DNA from: Holophagaceae bacterium UBA706
GTDB lineage: Bacteria > Acidobacteriota > Holophagae > Holophagales > Holophagaceae
Direction of reading: 5' to 3'
Length of the DNA: 6,468 nt
Assembly: GCA_002298155.1 (NCBI GenBank)
Contig: DBME01000054.1
Location: forward strand, 2,682-9,149
The notes under the pieces were generated by a model. That model was not told where the DNA came from. It was given only the letters and a program-made list of their open reading frames with translations, and ran no database searches. Each line of letters opens with the position of its first letter. The stretch's first letter is position 1. The position numbers and the translations under genes are program-made. This document shows positions 1 through 6,468 of this stretch, piece after piece.

Positions 1-575
1 TAGGGTTCGGCCCGGCGGGGCGTGGTCACGCTGAAGCGGGGATCCACCTGGAGCCCGTTCTGGGCGTCCCGCTGGAACTTGAGCCCGTCCTGGTACCGGG
101 TGGGGAAGACTACCTGCTTCACCTGGATCGGCCAGAGGTTGCCTTCCTCGGGAAGGTTCGCCGCGACGATGGTCTTGATCCGCGCCTCATCCAGCAGGGC
201 GGCCGGCTCGAGCGCGATGCCGGGCTGGACCGTGGCGTCGGGGGCCGAGAGGTTGCCCGCGGCGTCCACATGGCCCAGGACCGTGCCGTTGTAGACCTCC
301 ACGCCCTGGTAGGTCTGGTGGTAGCGCACGTGGGTGGAGCCGAAGACGTCGGTGACCTGGTTGAACTCCCGGAGGCCGTCCCGGTCCCGGAGTCCGAGGG
401 CGGCCTTGCCCGCCTCCAGGCTGCGGGTCACCTGGAGCGCCCGGGCGGACTGCTGCCCCCGGAGGGCCGCGAGTTTCGCGGCGGGCAGGGGAGCAAGCCC
501 GCTTCCCGCGAGCATGGGGATCCCTGCGGCCAGCAAGGCCACCAGGGCTGGATACCTGTGGACGCGCGAAATCAT
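1..575 (-). CDS. Secreted M4 (thermolysin-like) metallopeptidase precursor, N-terminal part
   Basis: Seen: an open frame of 191 codons runs from ATG at 575 off the left edge. The start is fixed by a strong Shine-Dalgarno (GAAAGGAG) five bases upstream. Residues 1-28 look like a signal peptide: basic start (MISRVHR), hydrophobic core (ALVALLAAGIPMLAG), then a small-residue region ending near SGLA. Residues about 70-107 match the FTP (fungalysin/thermolysin propeptide) pattern, with H82-V-R-Y, the Y89-QGVEV stretch and HVDAAGN at 102-108. Known: FTP domains act as inhibitors and chaperones of secreted zinc proteases of the M4 and M36 families and are cleaved off on maturation. Inferred: an exported zinc endopeptidase. 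The HExxH catalytic domain would lie outside the window and is not seen, so an M36 protease or another FTP-bearing secreted protein remains possible. It is transcribed divergently from the response regulator at 838 and may share its control region. Confidence 0.75.
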   Translation of the reverse strand, partial: MISRVHRYPALVALLAAGIPMLAGSGLAPLPAAKLAALRGQQSARALQVTRSLEAGKAALGLRDRDGLREFNQVTDVFGSTHVRYHQTYQGVEVYNGTVLGHVDAAGNLSAPDATVQPGIALEPAALLDEARIKTIVAANLPEEGNLWPIQVKQVVFPTRYQDGLKFQRDAQNGLQVDPRFSVTTPRRAEP

Positions 576-580
576 GAAGA

Positions 581-588
581 CTCCTTTC
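581..588 (-). promoter_or_regulatory. Ribosome binding site of the protease gene
   Basis: On the minus strand this reads GAAAGGAG, with five bases to the ATG at 575-573. It is the best Shine-Dalgarno match in the window and decides the protease start over the later in-frame ATG at residue 21, which lies inside the signal peptide. Confidence 0.8.
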
Positions 589-686
589 GATCCATGGAAG
601 ACGCGGAACGGGCCGCCGTCCGAAATCGCAGATGCGGGGTTATCCGACAATCCCGATGGTAGGCGGGGGGAAGAAGGAGCCGCCAG

Positions 687-703
687 TGAAACAAAATGAA
701 ACA
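687..703 (+). repeat. Direct repeat TGAAACA x2, 10-bp period (possible response-regulator operator)
   Basis: TGAAACA occurs at 687-693 and again, unchanged, at 697-703, separated by AAA. The period is exactly 10 bp, so both copies face the same side of the helix. OmpR/PhoB-family regulators are known to bind head-to-tail as dimers to direct half-sites spaced 10-11 bp, and a regulator of this family is the next gene downstream. Binding by that regulator is inference. The site also lies upstream of the divergent protease. Confidence 0.5.
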
Positions 704-712
704 TGCGTGGTG

Positions 713-741
713 TGTAAATATTTGTGAAAAGAGCAGATAAT
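713..741 (+). promoter_or_regulatory. Candidate promoter of the regulator/kinase operon
   Basis: GATAAT at 736-741 matches five of six bases of the sigma-70 -10 consensus and sits in the only AT-rich part of the intergenic region. The hexamer 17 bp upstream (TGTAAA, 713-718) matches TTGACA at only three positions. A poor -35 element with the TGAAACA repeats just upstream would fit an activator-dependent promoter. If real, transcription would begin near 748, leaving a leader of about 90 bases before the ATG at 838. The AAATATTT palindrome at 716-723 lies inside it. This rests on eye matching alone. Confidence 0.3.
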
Positions 742-753
742 GCCACCCGCTGA

Positions 754-768
754 TTCATATCTCTTCAT
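754..768 (+). repeat. Direct repeat TTCAT x2, 10-bp period
   Basis: TTCAT occurs at 754-758 and 764-768, again with an exact 10-bp period. On the minus strand it reads ATGAA twice, which resembles the ATGAA core at 696-700 within the TGAAACA pair. The two repeat pairs are therefore in opposite orientation on either side of the candidate -10 element at 736-741. It could be a second, weaker regulator site, or chance in AT-rich DNA. Confidence 0.3.
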
Positions 769-837
769 TACCCAGGGCGCGGCGGGTCTGATCCAATGGC
801 CGCCACCGGCACCTATGCAGGGCGCAGAAATGGATTG

Positions 838-1638
838 ATGAGCACAGAAGATTCCGCGATGTTAAGAGATACCGCACCCATTCCCGCCGGGTCGCCTTCT
901 GAGCTGCCCATGCCGCTTCCGCTCGCCCCAGCCTCCATCAACGTCCTTGTCGTGGAGGATGAAGAGCAGTTGCTGGCCATGCTCAAGGCCAACCTGGAAC
1001 GGGAAGGCTACCTGGTCACCACCGCCACCGACGGGCGTCCGGTCCTGGAACTGCACCGGAAGACCCCCTTCGACCTGATCATCCTGGACCTGATGCTGCC
1101 CCAGGTGGACGGCTTCCAGGTCCTGCAGCAGCTCCGCTATGCCGAGCAGGACGTGCCGGTCCTGCTGCTGACGGCCCGGGGCGAGGAGGAGACCAAGGTC
1201 AAGGGCTTCGACCTGGGGGCGGACGACTACCTCACCAAGCCCTTCTCCGTGCTGGAGCTGCTGTCCCGCATCAAGGCGATCCTGCGACGCACCCACCATG
1301 ACCGGATCAATCCCGACCAGGTGATCCTCTCCTCCGGCCCCTTCACCCTGGACCGGGAGCGGATGATCTTCCGCAAGGGGCCCAGGCGCCTGGACGTGGG
1401 GCCCCACGCCCTGCGGATCCTCGAGGTGCTCATGCTGCGCCCCGGCCACATCCACAGCCGCGAGGAGCTCATCAACTTGACCTGGTCGCTGGAGCTCCGG
1501 CCCAGCAGCAACCGCGTCGTGGACGTGCACATCTACACCATCCGGAAGATCCTGGGCACCCGCAAGAACATGCTCATGACCGTCGAGGGGATCGGCTACC
1601 GCTGGGCCCACACCGTCGAATCCCTTCCCCGGCCGTGA
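838..1638 (+). CDS. OmpR/PhoB-family response regulator (receiver + winged helix)
   Basis: Cytoplasmic DNA-binding regulator, 266 residues from the chosen ATG. The receiver spans about residues 34-149: acidic pair E40-D41, phospho-acceptor D84 (in LIILDLMLP), switch T112 (LLLTARG) and K134 (LTKPF), all intact. The C-terminal winged helix spans about 166-256, with the usual recognition-helix region SSNRVVDVHIYTIRKIL and the closing wing TVEGIGYRW. Start: ATG at 796, 838, 859 and 910 are all in frame, and none has a good Shine-Dalgarno. I chose 838 because codons just before it include rare ones for this DNA (AGA, GGA, TTG), while an AT-leaning first stretch is common at true starts; 859 has a weak AGAAG eight bases upstream. 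Any start but 910 leaves an unusually long proline-rich leader before the receiver. Its TGA overlaps the kinase start, so the kinase is the likely phosphodonor. Function is certain at family level; target genes are unknown. Confidence 0.93.
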   Translation: MSTEDSAMLRDTAPIPAGSPSELPMPLPLAPASINVLVVEDEEQLLAMLKANLEREGYLVTTATDGRPVLELHRKTPFDLIILDLMLPQVDGFQVLQQLRYAEQDVPVLLLTARGEEETKVKGFDLGADDYLTKPFSVLELLSRIKAILRRTHHDRINPDQVILSSGPFTLDRERMIFRKGPRRLDVGPHALRILEVLMLRPGHIHSREELINLTWSLELRPSSNRVVDVHIYTIRKILGTRKNMLMTVEGIGYRWAHTVESLPRP

Positions 1639-3230
1639 TGCCCATGCCCATCCTCCGGACCCGCATCCTGAGCCGCTTCCTGCCCACGAAGCGGGCCTTC
1701 CGCCTGCCGAAGCTGCTCACCCGCCACCCCTACGCGCTGTTCCATTTTCTCAACCTGCTGTTCTTCCTCCCGGTGTTCCTCACCATCCCCCGTCTCTGGA
1801 TCAATGGCCAGGCGACGAACCACTGGACCGAATGGCGGGGCCGGACCCCCAGCCGGCTGCACCTCGTGCTGAACACCTGGAACGAATATCAGCTCCCGGC
1901 CTTCCAGGGGCTCGACGACCCGAAGCTGTACGACTACCTGCGCCGCCACCCCCTGGTGGCGGCCATGGCCTCCACGGACGGCAAGGTTGTGGCGGTGCGC
2001 GATGGCGACCAGTTGAGGCCCCCGGGCGGAGCGTCCGGAGAGCAGGACCTCGCCCGCTGGCTGCGGCGCGCCATCCAGTCCGGCGAGGACGTGTGGAACC
2101 CCTCGCCGGAGGACAACCCCGCGTACTTCCGGGAGATGGTCGTGGTGTGCCGGAGCGGCCCCCACTACGTGGTCGTGCGGTGGGCCATCGGCAGCGCCGA
2201 GGTGGAGCGGTTCCTGCGGCTGCACATCGGCACGGACGGCAGTTTCCGGGTGGGTCTCCAGCGCGTGCGCGAGGCCGAGCGGCCGGATAGCGCCAGCCCC
2301 CCCTGGAGCCGGCCGCCCAACCTCCAGGCCGAGTGTCCGAAGGTCATGGACATGGTCCACATCGGCGTCCTGAACGGGACCAACATCCCCTACCTCCGGG
2401 AGTGGCGCTTCGTCTTCCAGCCCTCCTGGGCGGACCTGGACCGCTTCGACCGCAGCCTCCTGCGCTGGCGCCTGCTCGCCTACGGCCTGTGCGGCCTGAT
2501 CCCCGCGGCCATCGCCCTGGGAGCCGTCCTGCACAAACGCATGCGGCGGTACGAGAAGCTTGAGATGGACCGGCTGGCCTCCATGACGCACAGCCTCAAG
2601 ACCCCCCTGGGCGTCCTCAAGCTGCGGTGCGACAGCATCCGCCTCGGCCAGTTCGACCCCATCCAGACCGAGGTGGAGCTGCTGCGCATCAGCAAGGAGG
2701 TCGACCAGCTCACGGCCTTCATCAACGCGACGCTGGAGGGGTTCCAGCGCACGCCCCGGGCCCTGGAGCGCACCTGCATCCCCCCCACCTGGTTCAACGG
2801 CATCGCCTACGACCTCGGCCCCATCTTCGAGCTGGAGGGCCGGCGGCTCGACCTGCGCCTGGAGGAGGCGCCGGCCCTGGCCCATGAGCCGACGCTGAAG
2901 GCCGCGGTGGTGACCCTGCTGGAGAACGCCTTGTCCTACGGCAGGGGCTCCGTCATCCTGCGGACCCGGCGCCGGGGCCGCCTCCTGCAGATCCAGATCA
3001 AGGACCAGGGCGAGGGCCTGGATTCCCTCCAGCTGCGCGCCCTGGGGACCCCCTTCACCCGTTTCCGCACGGAGGAGGCGGAGGGGTTCCAGAAGGCCGG
3101 CCTGGGGCTGGGCATCTTCCACCTGGCCTGCACGGCCCAGCGGGAGAACTGGGGCTTCCGCATCCTCAGCAAGCCGGGGCATGGCGTGCTGGCGGTGCTG
3201 GAAGTTCCCCTGGACCGGTCGGCGCGATAG
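1638..3230 (+). CDS. Membrane sensor histidine kinase, partner of the upstream regulator
   Basis: Inner-membrane kinase of 530 residues. It starts at ATG 1638, overlapping the regulator stop (TGATG), or at GTG 1635; no clear Shine-Dalgarno is present, so translational coupling is likely. Residues about 31-51 and 277-297 are hydrophobic membrane segments enclosing an extracytoplasmic region of about 220 residues that I do not recognise. It has a stretch (LVAAMASTDGKVVAVRDG, near 106-123) reminiscent of PAS/Cache-like sensor folds and two cysteines, C171 and C233. The cytoplasmic part has a HisKA H-box with H318 (MTHSLKTPLG), N-box N430 (LLENAL), G1 D456-QGEG, F-box PFTRF at 472-476 and G2 GLGLG at 488-492, so it should be catalytically competent. 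There is no HAMP or cytoplasmic PAS: the second membrane helix leads almost directly into the HisKA helix. Expected role: autophosphorylate and phosphorylate D84 of the regulator. The signal is unknown. Confidence 0.93.
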   Translation: MPMPILRTRILSRFLPTKRAFRLPKLLTRHPYALFHFLNLLFFLPVFLTIPRLWINGQATNHWTEWRGRTPSRLHLVLNTWNEYQLPAFQGLDDPKLYDYLRRHPLVAAMASTDGKVVAVRDGDQLRPPGGASGEQDLARWLRRAIQSGEDVWNPSPEDNPAYFREMVVVCRSGPHYVVVRWAIGSAEVERFLRLHIGTDGSFRVGLQRVREAERPDSASPPWSRPPNLQAECPKVMDMVHIGVLNGTNIPYLREWRFVFQPSWADLDRFDRSLLRWRLLAYGLCGLIPAAIALGAVLHKRMRRYEKLEMDRLASMTHSLKTPLGVLKLRCDSIRLGQFDPIQTEVELLRISKEVDQLTAFINATLEGFQRTPRALERTCIPPTWFNGIAYDLGPIFELEGRRLDLRLEEAPALAHEPTLKAAVVTLLENALSYGRGSVILRTRRRGRLLQIQIKDQGEGLDSLQLRALGTPFTRFRTEEAEGFQKAGLGLGIFHLACTAQRENWGFRILSKPGHGVLAVLEVPLDRSAR

Positions 3231-3241
3231 GTCCGGCGGGG

Positions 3242-5866
3242 CTACTTGGCTTCGAGAGCCTTGCGGATCTTCTGGTGGATGGCGTTCCGGGAGAAGGGCT
3301 TCTGGAGGAAGTCCGTGCCCGCGTCCAGGATGCCCTGGCGCGCGATGATGTCGGCGGTGTAGCCCGACATGTACAGCACCTTCAGGCCTGGCCGGATGAC
3401 CACCGCGCGGTCCCGCAGCTCCTTGCCGCTCATGCCGGGCATGATGACGTCGGTGAGGAGCAGGTCCACCTCCACGGCGGGATCGGAAAGGTAGCGCAGG
3501 GCGGTCTCCGGCGATTCCGCGGCGCGGGTGTGGTACCCCGCGAGCTCGAGGATGTCCTGGATGACGTCACGCAGCTGGTCGCTGTCCTCCACCAGGAGGA
3601 TGGAGGCCGGGGCCGCCGGGGCTTCCGCCGCCTCGGGGGCGGGGGCGTCGGGCACGGCGTCCCGCACCGCGGGCACGTAGACCTTGAAGGTGCTGCCGGT
3701 GCCGGGCTCGCTGTAGACGGTGATGAACCCGCCGGCCTGGTTGACGATGCCGAACACCGTGGACAGGCCCAGCCCGGTGCCCTTGCCCAGGGGCTTGGTG
3801 GTGTAGAAGGGCTCGAAGATCTTCCCCATCTCCTCCGGCGTCATGCCCACGCCCCGGTCCGCAACGGAAAGACAAACGTAGGAGCCGACCTTGGCTTGGG
3901 GATGGACCGCCGTGAAGGCCTCGTCCACCTCCAGGTTCTCGGTGGCGAGGGTGATCTCCCCGCCGGTGGGCATGGCGTCCCGGGCGTTGATGACGAGGTT
4001 CATCACCACCTGGTCCCACTGGGCGGGGTCCACCTTCACCCGCAGGAGCTCCGGGTCGAGGCGGAGCCGCAGGACCTGGTCCTCCCCCAGGAGCGGCGCG
4101 AAGGTGCGCCGCAGGCGTTCCAGGTGGGCGTTGAGGTCCAGGATCTGGGGTTCGGTCACCTGCTGCCGGGCGAAGGTCAGCAGGTGGCGGACGATCTCCG
4201 CGGAGCGCAGCGCCGCGTCCTCCATGGCCTTGAGGCGCTCGTTCACGGCGGGATCGCTGCCCACCTGGCCCGTGAGGAGGTCGATGTGGGTGAGCATGAT
4301 GCTCAGCATGTTGTTGATGTCGTGGGCGACGCCGCCGGCCAGCTGGCCCACGGCCTCGATGCGCTGGTTCACCTGGGACTGCTGCTCGAGGCGGCGGCGG
4401 GTCTGCTCCATCTCCCGCGCCTCGGTGATGTCCTCCTTGAGGGCCACGTAGTGGGTGATCCTCCCTGCGTCGTCGTGCACCGGGGAGATGCGCCCGCGTT
4501 CCCAGAAGACGGTCCCGTCCTTGCGCCGGTTGCAGAACTCGCCCTCCCAGGTGCCGCCGTGCGTGATGGTGTCCCACATCTGGCGGTAGGCCTCGGGCGG
4601 GGTGAGGCCGGACTTGAGCAGCCTCGGATTGCGTCCCATCACCTCCTCGGCGGTGTAGCCGGTGATCTGGGTGAAGGCCGGGTTCACGAACTCCAGGTTG
4701 CCGCGGACGTCGGTGATCATGATGGTCATGGGGCTCTGCTCCATGGCCTGGGACGCCTTGCGCAGGGACAGTTCCATCTCCTTGCGGGCCGAGATGTCCC
4801 GGAGGATGGCCAGGCGGAAGGACTGGCCCCCGATCTGCAGGAGGCGGAAGGAGGCCAGGCCTACGTAGGGGCTGCCGTCCTTGCGGCGGAGGTGGAGCTC
4901 GATGCCCGAGCATTCGCCCTTGGTGCGCAGGGCGTCCATGACCTGCCGCAGCTCCCGGGCGTCGGTCCACAGGGCCAGGTCGCCGGAGCTCTTGCCCAGG
5001 GCTTCGGCCTCGGTCCAGCCGGTGACGCGGCAGAAGCCTTCGCTCACCTGGATGTAGACCCCGTCCTCCATGCGGGCGAGGCTGATGGCGTCGGGGCTGG
5101 CGTGGAAGGCCGCGCTGGCGAGCTCCTGGCTGGCCTGGAGGCGCTGGCCGATGGCCTGGGCCCGCCCCACCAGCAGCTGCACCATGCCCAGGGCCAGGAG
5201 CAGGTTGGAGGCGACGTCGAAGACCGTGCCGCCCATGGCACCCAGGTTCTGGAGGGACGGTTGCCAAAGGGGCAGGGCGAGGAGCCGGGACTGGATGAGA
5301 TCCACGGCCGCCAGGGCATGGCGGGACTCGGAAAACGCCATCAGTACGCACGCCACCGCCGATATCGCCATGGCGGAGGCCCGTTCGCGGCGCAGGGCCC
5401 CCGCCAGGGCGGAGGCGGCATAGACATAGGCGCCGGTGATGGCCAGGAGCCGTGGGAGCGAACGGATCTGGAACGAAAGGACGGGATCGCCGGTGAGCAG
5501 GCGGGAGACGACGAAGGCGGTCAGGCCCATGGCGCCCCACCCGGCGACGAACCACAGGTGCCGGTGGGCCACCCGCTCCCGCTCCGGTCGCAGGAAGGCC
5601 CTGACGCCCAGGACCAGCGGCGGCATCTGCATGAACCCGGCGGTGGCCGAGAGCGCCTGCAGGACGAGCCGCCCCAGGGACCCGTGAGGTAGTTGGACCG
5701 TCATCACCCCCAGCAGGACGTAGACCGCCTGGAAGGTCCAGGCCAGGCTCCACCACAGGAAGAACAGCTGCTTGCGGTACTGCCGCTGCATGGACCAGAA
5801 GAGCGCGCTCAGGAAAAGCGCGAGGAGGGATTGCAGGATGAGGAGCGGCAACAGGTTCGCGTCCAT
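3242..5866 (-). CDS. Hybrid histidine kinase: 7 hydrophobic segments, PAS-PAS-HisKA-HATPase-receiver
   Basis: Complete 874-residue membrane-bound hybrid kinase. ATG at 5866 follows AGGA (5879-5876) by nine bases, and the first membrane helix begins at once. About seven hydrophobic segments (near 4-24, 33-56, 66-90, 104-123, 139-158, 163-180, 210-233) form an N-terminal membrane module of no family I can name. PAS 1 covers about 250-360. PAS 2 covers about 370-482; its pattern (NPRLLKSG, GTWEGEF, NRRKDG, ITHYVALKEDIT) recalls the NifL-like PAS group, but cofactor binding is not shown. HisKA has H515 in GGVAHDINN (NtrB-like). HATPase has N623/N627, D670-RGVG, FEPFYTTKP and GKGTGLGL. An Ala/Pro linker (about 738-754) leads to a receiver with E760-D761, D806, S834 and K856, all key residues present. 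It probably passes phosphate from H515 to D806, then through an HPt protein not seen here, or D806 tunes kinase activity. It lies 20 bp after another hybrid kinase, likely one operon. Confidence 0.95.
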   Translation of the reverse strand: MDANLLPLLILQSLLALFLSALFWSMQRQYRKQLFFLWWSLAWTFQAVYVLLGVMTVQLPHGSLGRLVLQALSATAGFMQMPPLVLGVRAFLRPERERVAHRHLWFVAGWGAMGLTAFVVSRLLTGDPVLSFQIRSLPRLLAITGAYVYAASALAGALRRERASAMAISAVACVLMAFSESRHALAAVDLIQSRLLALPLWQPSLQNLGAMGGTVFDVASNLLLALGMVQLLVGRAQAIGQRLQASQELASAAFHASPDAISLARMEDGVYIQVSEGFCRVTGWTEAEALGKSSGDLALWTDARELRQVMDALRTKGECSGIELHLRRKDGSPYVGLASFRLLQIGGQSFRLAILRDISARKEMELSLRKASQAMEQSPMTIMITDVRGNLEFVNPAFTQITGYTAEEVMGRNPRLLKSGLTPPEAYRQMWDTITHGGTWEGEFCNRRKDGTVFWERGRISPVHDDAGRITHYVALKEDITEAREMEQTRRRLEQQSQVNQRIEAVGQLAGGVAHDINNMLSIMLTHIDLLTGQVGSDPAVNERLKAMEDAALRSAEIVRHLLTFARQQVTEPQILDLNAHLERLRRTFAPLLGEDQVLRLRLDPELLRVKVDPAQWDQVVMNLVINARDAMPTGGEITLATENLEVDEAFTAVHPQAKVGSYVCLSVADRGVGMTPEEMGKIFEPFYTTKPLGKGTGLGLSTVFGIVNQAGGFITVYSEPGTGSTFKVYVPAVRDAVPDAPAPEAAEAPAAPASILLVEDSDQLRDVIQDILELAGYHTRAAESPETALRYLSDPAVEVDLLLTDVIMPGMSGKELRDRAVVIRPGLKVLYMSGYTADIIARQGILDAGTDFLQKPFSRNAIHQKIRKALEAK

Positions 5867-5886
5867 GCGTGGGTGTCCTGGGGGGG

Positions 5887-6468
5887 TCAGGCGTCGGGCG
5901 CTGCGGAACGGAACTGCAGTTCCTGCAGTTTGTGCCGGATCTCATCCAGAGAAAAGGGTTTGGTGATGGCCAGGGTGCGGGGATCGCTTTCGAGGACCGC
6001 CTCGGCCTCCGCCTCCAGGAACCCCGTGGCCAGGAGCACCGGCAGGTCCGGGCGCCGGGCGCGGATCTCCCGGAGGGTAGCCAGGCCGGTCAGGTCGGGC
6101 ATGTTCATGTCCAGGATCACCAGGTCCGGGGAGGCGCCCGCATCGAGACGCTCCAGGGCGGGCCTGCCCCCGTCCACGGCCTCCACCCGGTGCCCCAGGA
6201 TCCGGAGCATGCCGGGCATCGCCGCCCGCAGCAGCTCGTCGTCGTCCACCAGGAGGATGTCCAGGCCGTCCCCGGCTGCGTCGGCGGGGCCCCCGGAGCC
6301 GGGCGCGACGGGCTGGGTGTGGACGTAGGGCAGGCGGAGCCGGGCGCAGGTGCCTTCGCCCTCCCGGCTCTGGAGCATGAGGGAGCCTCCGTGGGCCCGG
6401 GCCGTGCTGAACACCATGGCGAGGCCGAGGCCCGTGCCCTTGCCCATGGGCTTGGTCGTGAAGAACGG
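5887..6468 (-). CDS. Hybrid histidine kinase, C-terminal part (HATPase end + receiver)
   Basis: The open frame enters from the right edge and gives 193 residues before its TGA. The ATG at 6447 is internal: the codons before it read PFFTTKP, the F-box of a kinase ATPase domain, continuing into GKGTGLGLAMVF (G2 box). So this is the tail of a larger kinase, not a short gene. After the ATPase domain and a Gly/Pro/Ala linker (about 49-68 of the visible part) comes a receiver with DDDE at 75-78, phospho-acceptor D120 (VILDMNMP), T148 (LLATGF) and K170 (ITKPF), all intact, ending about 20 residues after the lysine. Sensor and H-box lie outside the window. The same motif order (F-box, GKGTGLGL, linker, receiver) occurs in the downstream kinase, so the two may be distant paralogues, though these motifs are common to the family. 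The 20-bp gap without a terminator suggests co-transcription. Confidence 0.92.
   Translation of the reverse strand, partial: PFFTTKPMGKGTGLGLAMVFSTARAHGGSLMLQSREGEGTCARLRLPYVHTQPVAPGSGGPADAAGDGLDILLVDDDELLRAAMPGMLRILGHRVEAVDGGRPALERLDAGASPDLVILDMNMPDLTGLATLREIRARRPDLPVLLATGFLEAEAEAVLESDPRTLAITKPFSLDEIRHKLQELQFRSAAPDA

Noticed and set aside
619..659. Imperfect repeat of TCCGA...ATC..GATG (619-634 and 643-658)
   Set aside because: It is short and imperfect, with a period of about 24 bp and no link to a known operator type; not enough to call a site.
22..699. Plus-strand frames of 90, 130 and 121 residues at the left end
   Set aside because: They lie mostly opposite the protease gene, which has a signal peptide, an FTP domain and a strong ribosome site; the plus-strand frames have neither ribosome sites nor motifs.
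781..804. Possible hairpin GGCGG...CCGCC around the ATG at 796
   Set aside because: Five base pairs with a 14-base loop in GC-rich DNA is expected by chance. I saw no riboswitch consensus in the leader.
815..838. A seven-codon leader frame (MQGAEMD) whose TGA overlaps the ATG at 838
   Set aside because: The TGATG overlap mirrors the regulator/kinase junction and would suit a coupled leader peptide, but there is no ribosome site before 815 and so short a frame easily arises by chance.
1596..3182. A 528-residue minus-strand frame opposite the histidine kinase
   Set aside because: It is the antisense shadow of the kinase, rich in Gly/Gln/Ala/Val/His and without motifs; the plus strand has all H, N, G1, F and G2 boxes.
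3248..3260. Possible terminator stem GGCT-TCGAG-AGCC near the end of the hybrid kinase
   Set aside because: The stem is only four pairs, inside the coding region, with no following T-run on either strand.
3275..5692. An 805-residue open frame on the plus strand opposite the hybrid kinase
   Set aside because: It is a GC-bias shadow: its composition is dominated by Gly, Val, His, Leu and Asp with no domain motifs, while the minus-strand frame carries every kinase and receiver motif in order.
3567..5945. A 792-residue minus-strand frame overlapping the hybrid kinase in another phase
   Set aside because: Its translation is low-complexity Pro/Arg/Gly/His/Ala with no recognisable domain, and it overlaps the well-supported kinase almost fully.

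Overview
The window is GC-rich bacterial chromosomal DNA, tightly packed with signal-transduction genes. The third codon positions are strongly G/C. This bias produces very long false reading frames opposite the real genes. The organism cannot be fixed from this sequence. The mix of a secreted FTP-propeptide metalloprotease and large multi-PAS hybrid kinases would suit a Holophagae-type acidobacterium (Geothrix/Holophaga relatives) or a GC-rich deltaproteobacterium/myxobacterium; this is a low-confidence guess.

Layout. (1) Positions 575 to 1, minus strand: the first 191 codons of a secreted thermolysin-like (M4-type) protease precursor with signal peptide and FTP propeptide; the catalytic part lies beyond the left edge. 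(2) Positions 576-837: a divergent intergenic region, noticeably more AT-rich at about 685-770. It holds a possible -10 element and two short direct repeats, each with an exact 10-bp period, the spacing typical of OmpR/PhoB-family operators. (3) Positions 838-3230, plus strand: a two-gene operon of an OmpR-family response regulator and a membrane histidine kinase, joined by an overlapping stop/start (TGATG). (4) Positions 5866-3242, minus strand: a complete 874-residue hybrid histidine kinase (seven hydrophobic segments, PAS, PAS, HisKA, HATPase, receiver). Its stop lies 11 bp from the stop of the plus-strand kinase. (5) Positions 6468-5887, minus strand: the C-terminal 193 residues of a second hybrid kinase (end of HATPase plus receiver), 20 bp upstream of the first and probably in the same transcript.

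How they may work together. The regulator/kinase pair looks like a self-contained two-component system. Its kinase has an extracytoplasmic sensor of about 220 residues that I do not recognise, and its regulator would bind DNA through a winged helix. The 10-bp repeats just upstream make autoregulation plausible, and the shared divergent region could also put the protease under its control. The two hybrid kinases form a separate, oppositely oriented unit. Each ends in a receiver, and neither an HPt domain nor a DNA-binding output is visible for them here, so their downstream partner is unknown. I see no mobile element, CRISPR array, tRNA or rRNA, and no clearly new system. The least explained parts are the sensor domain and the putative operator region.
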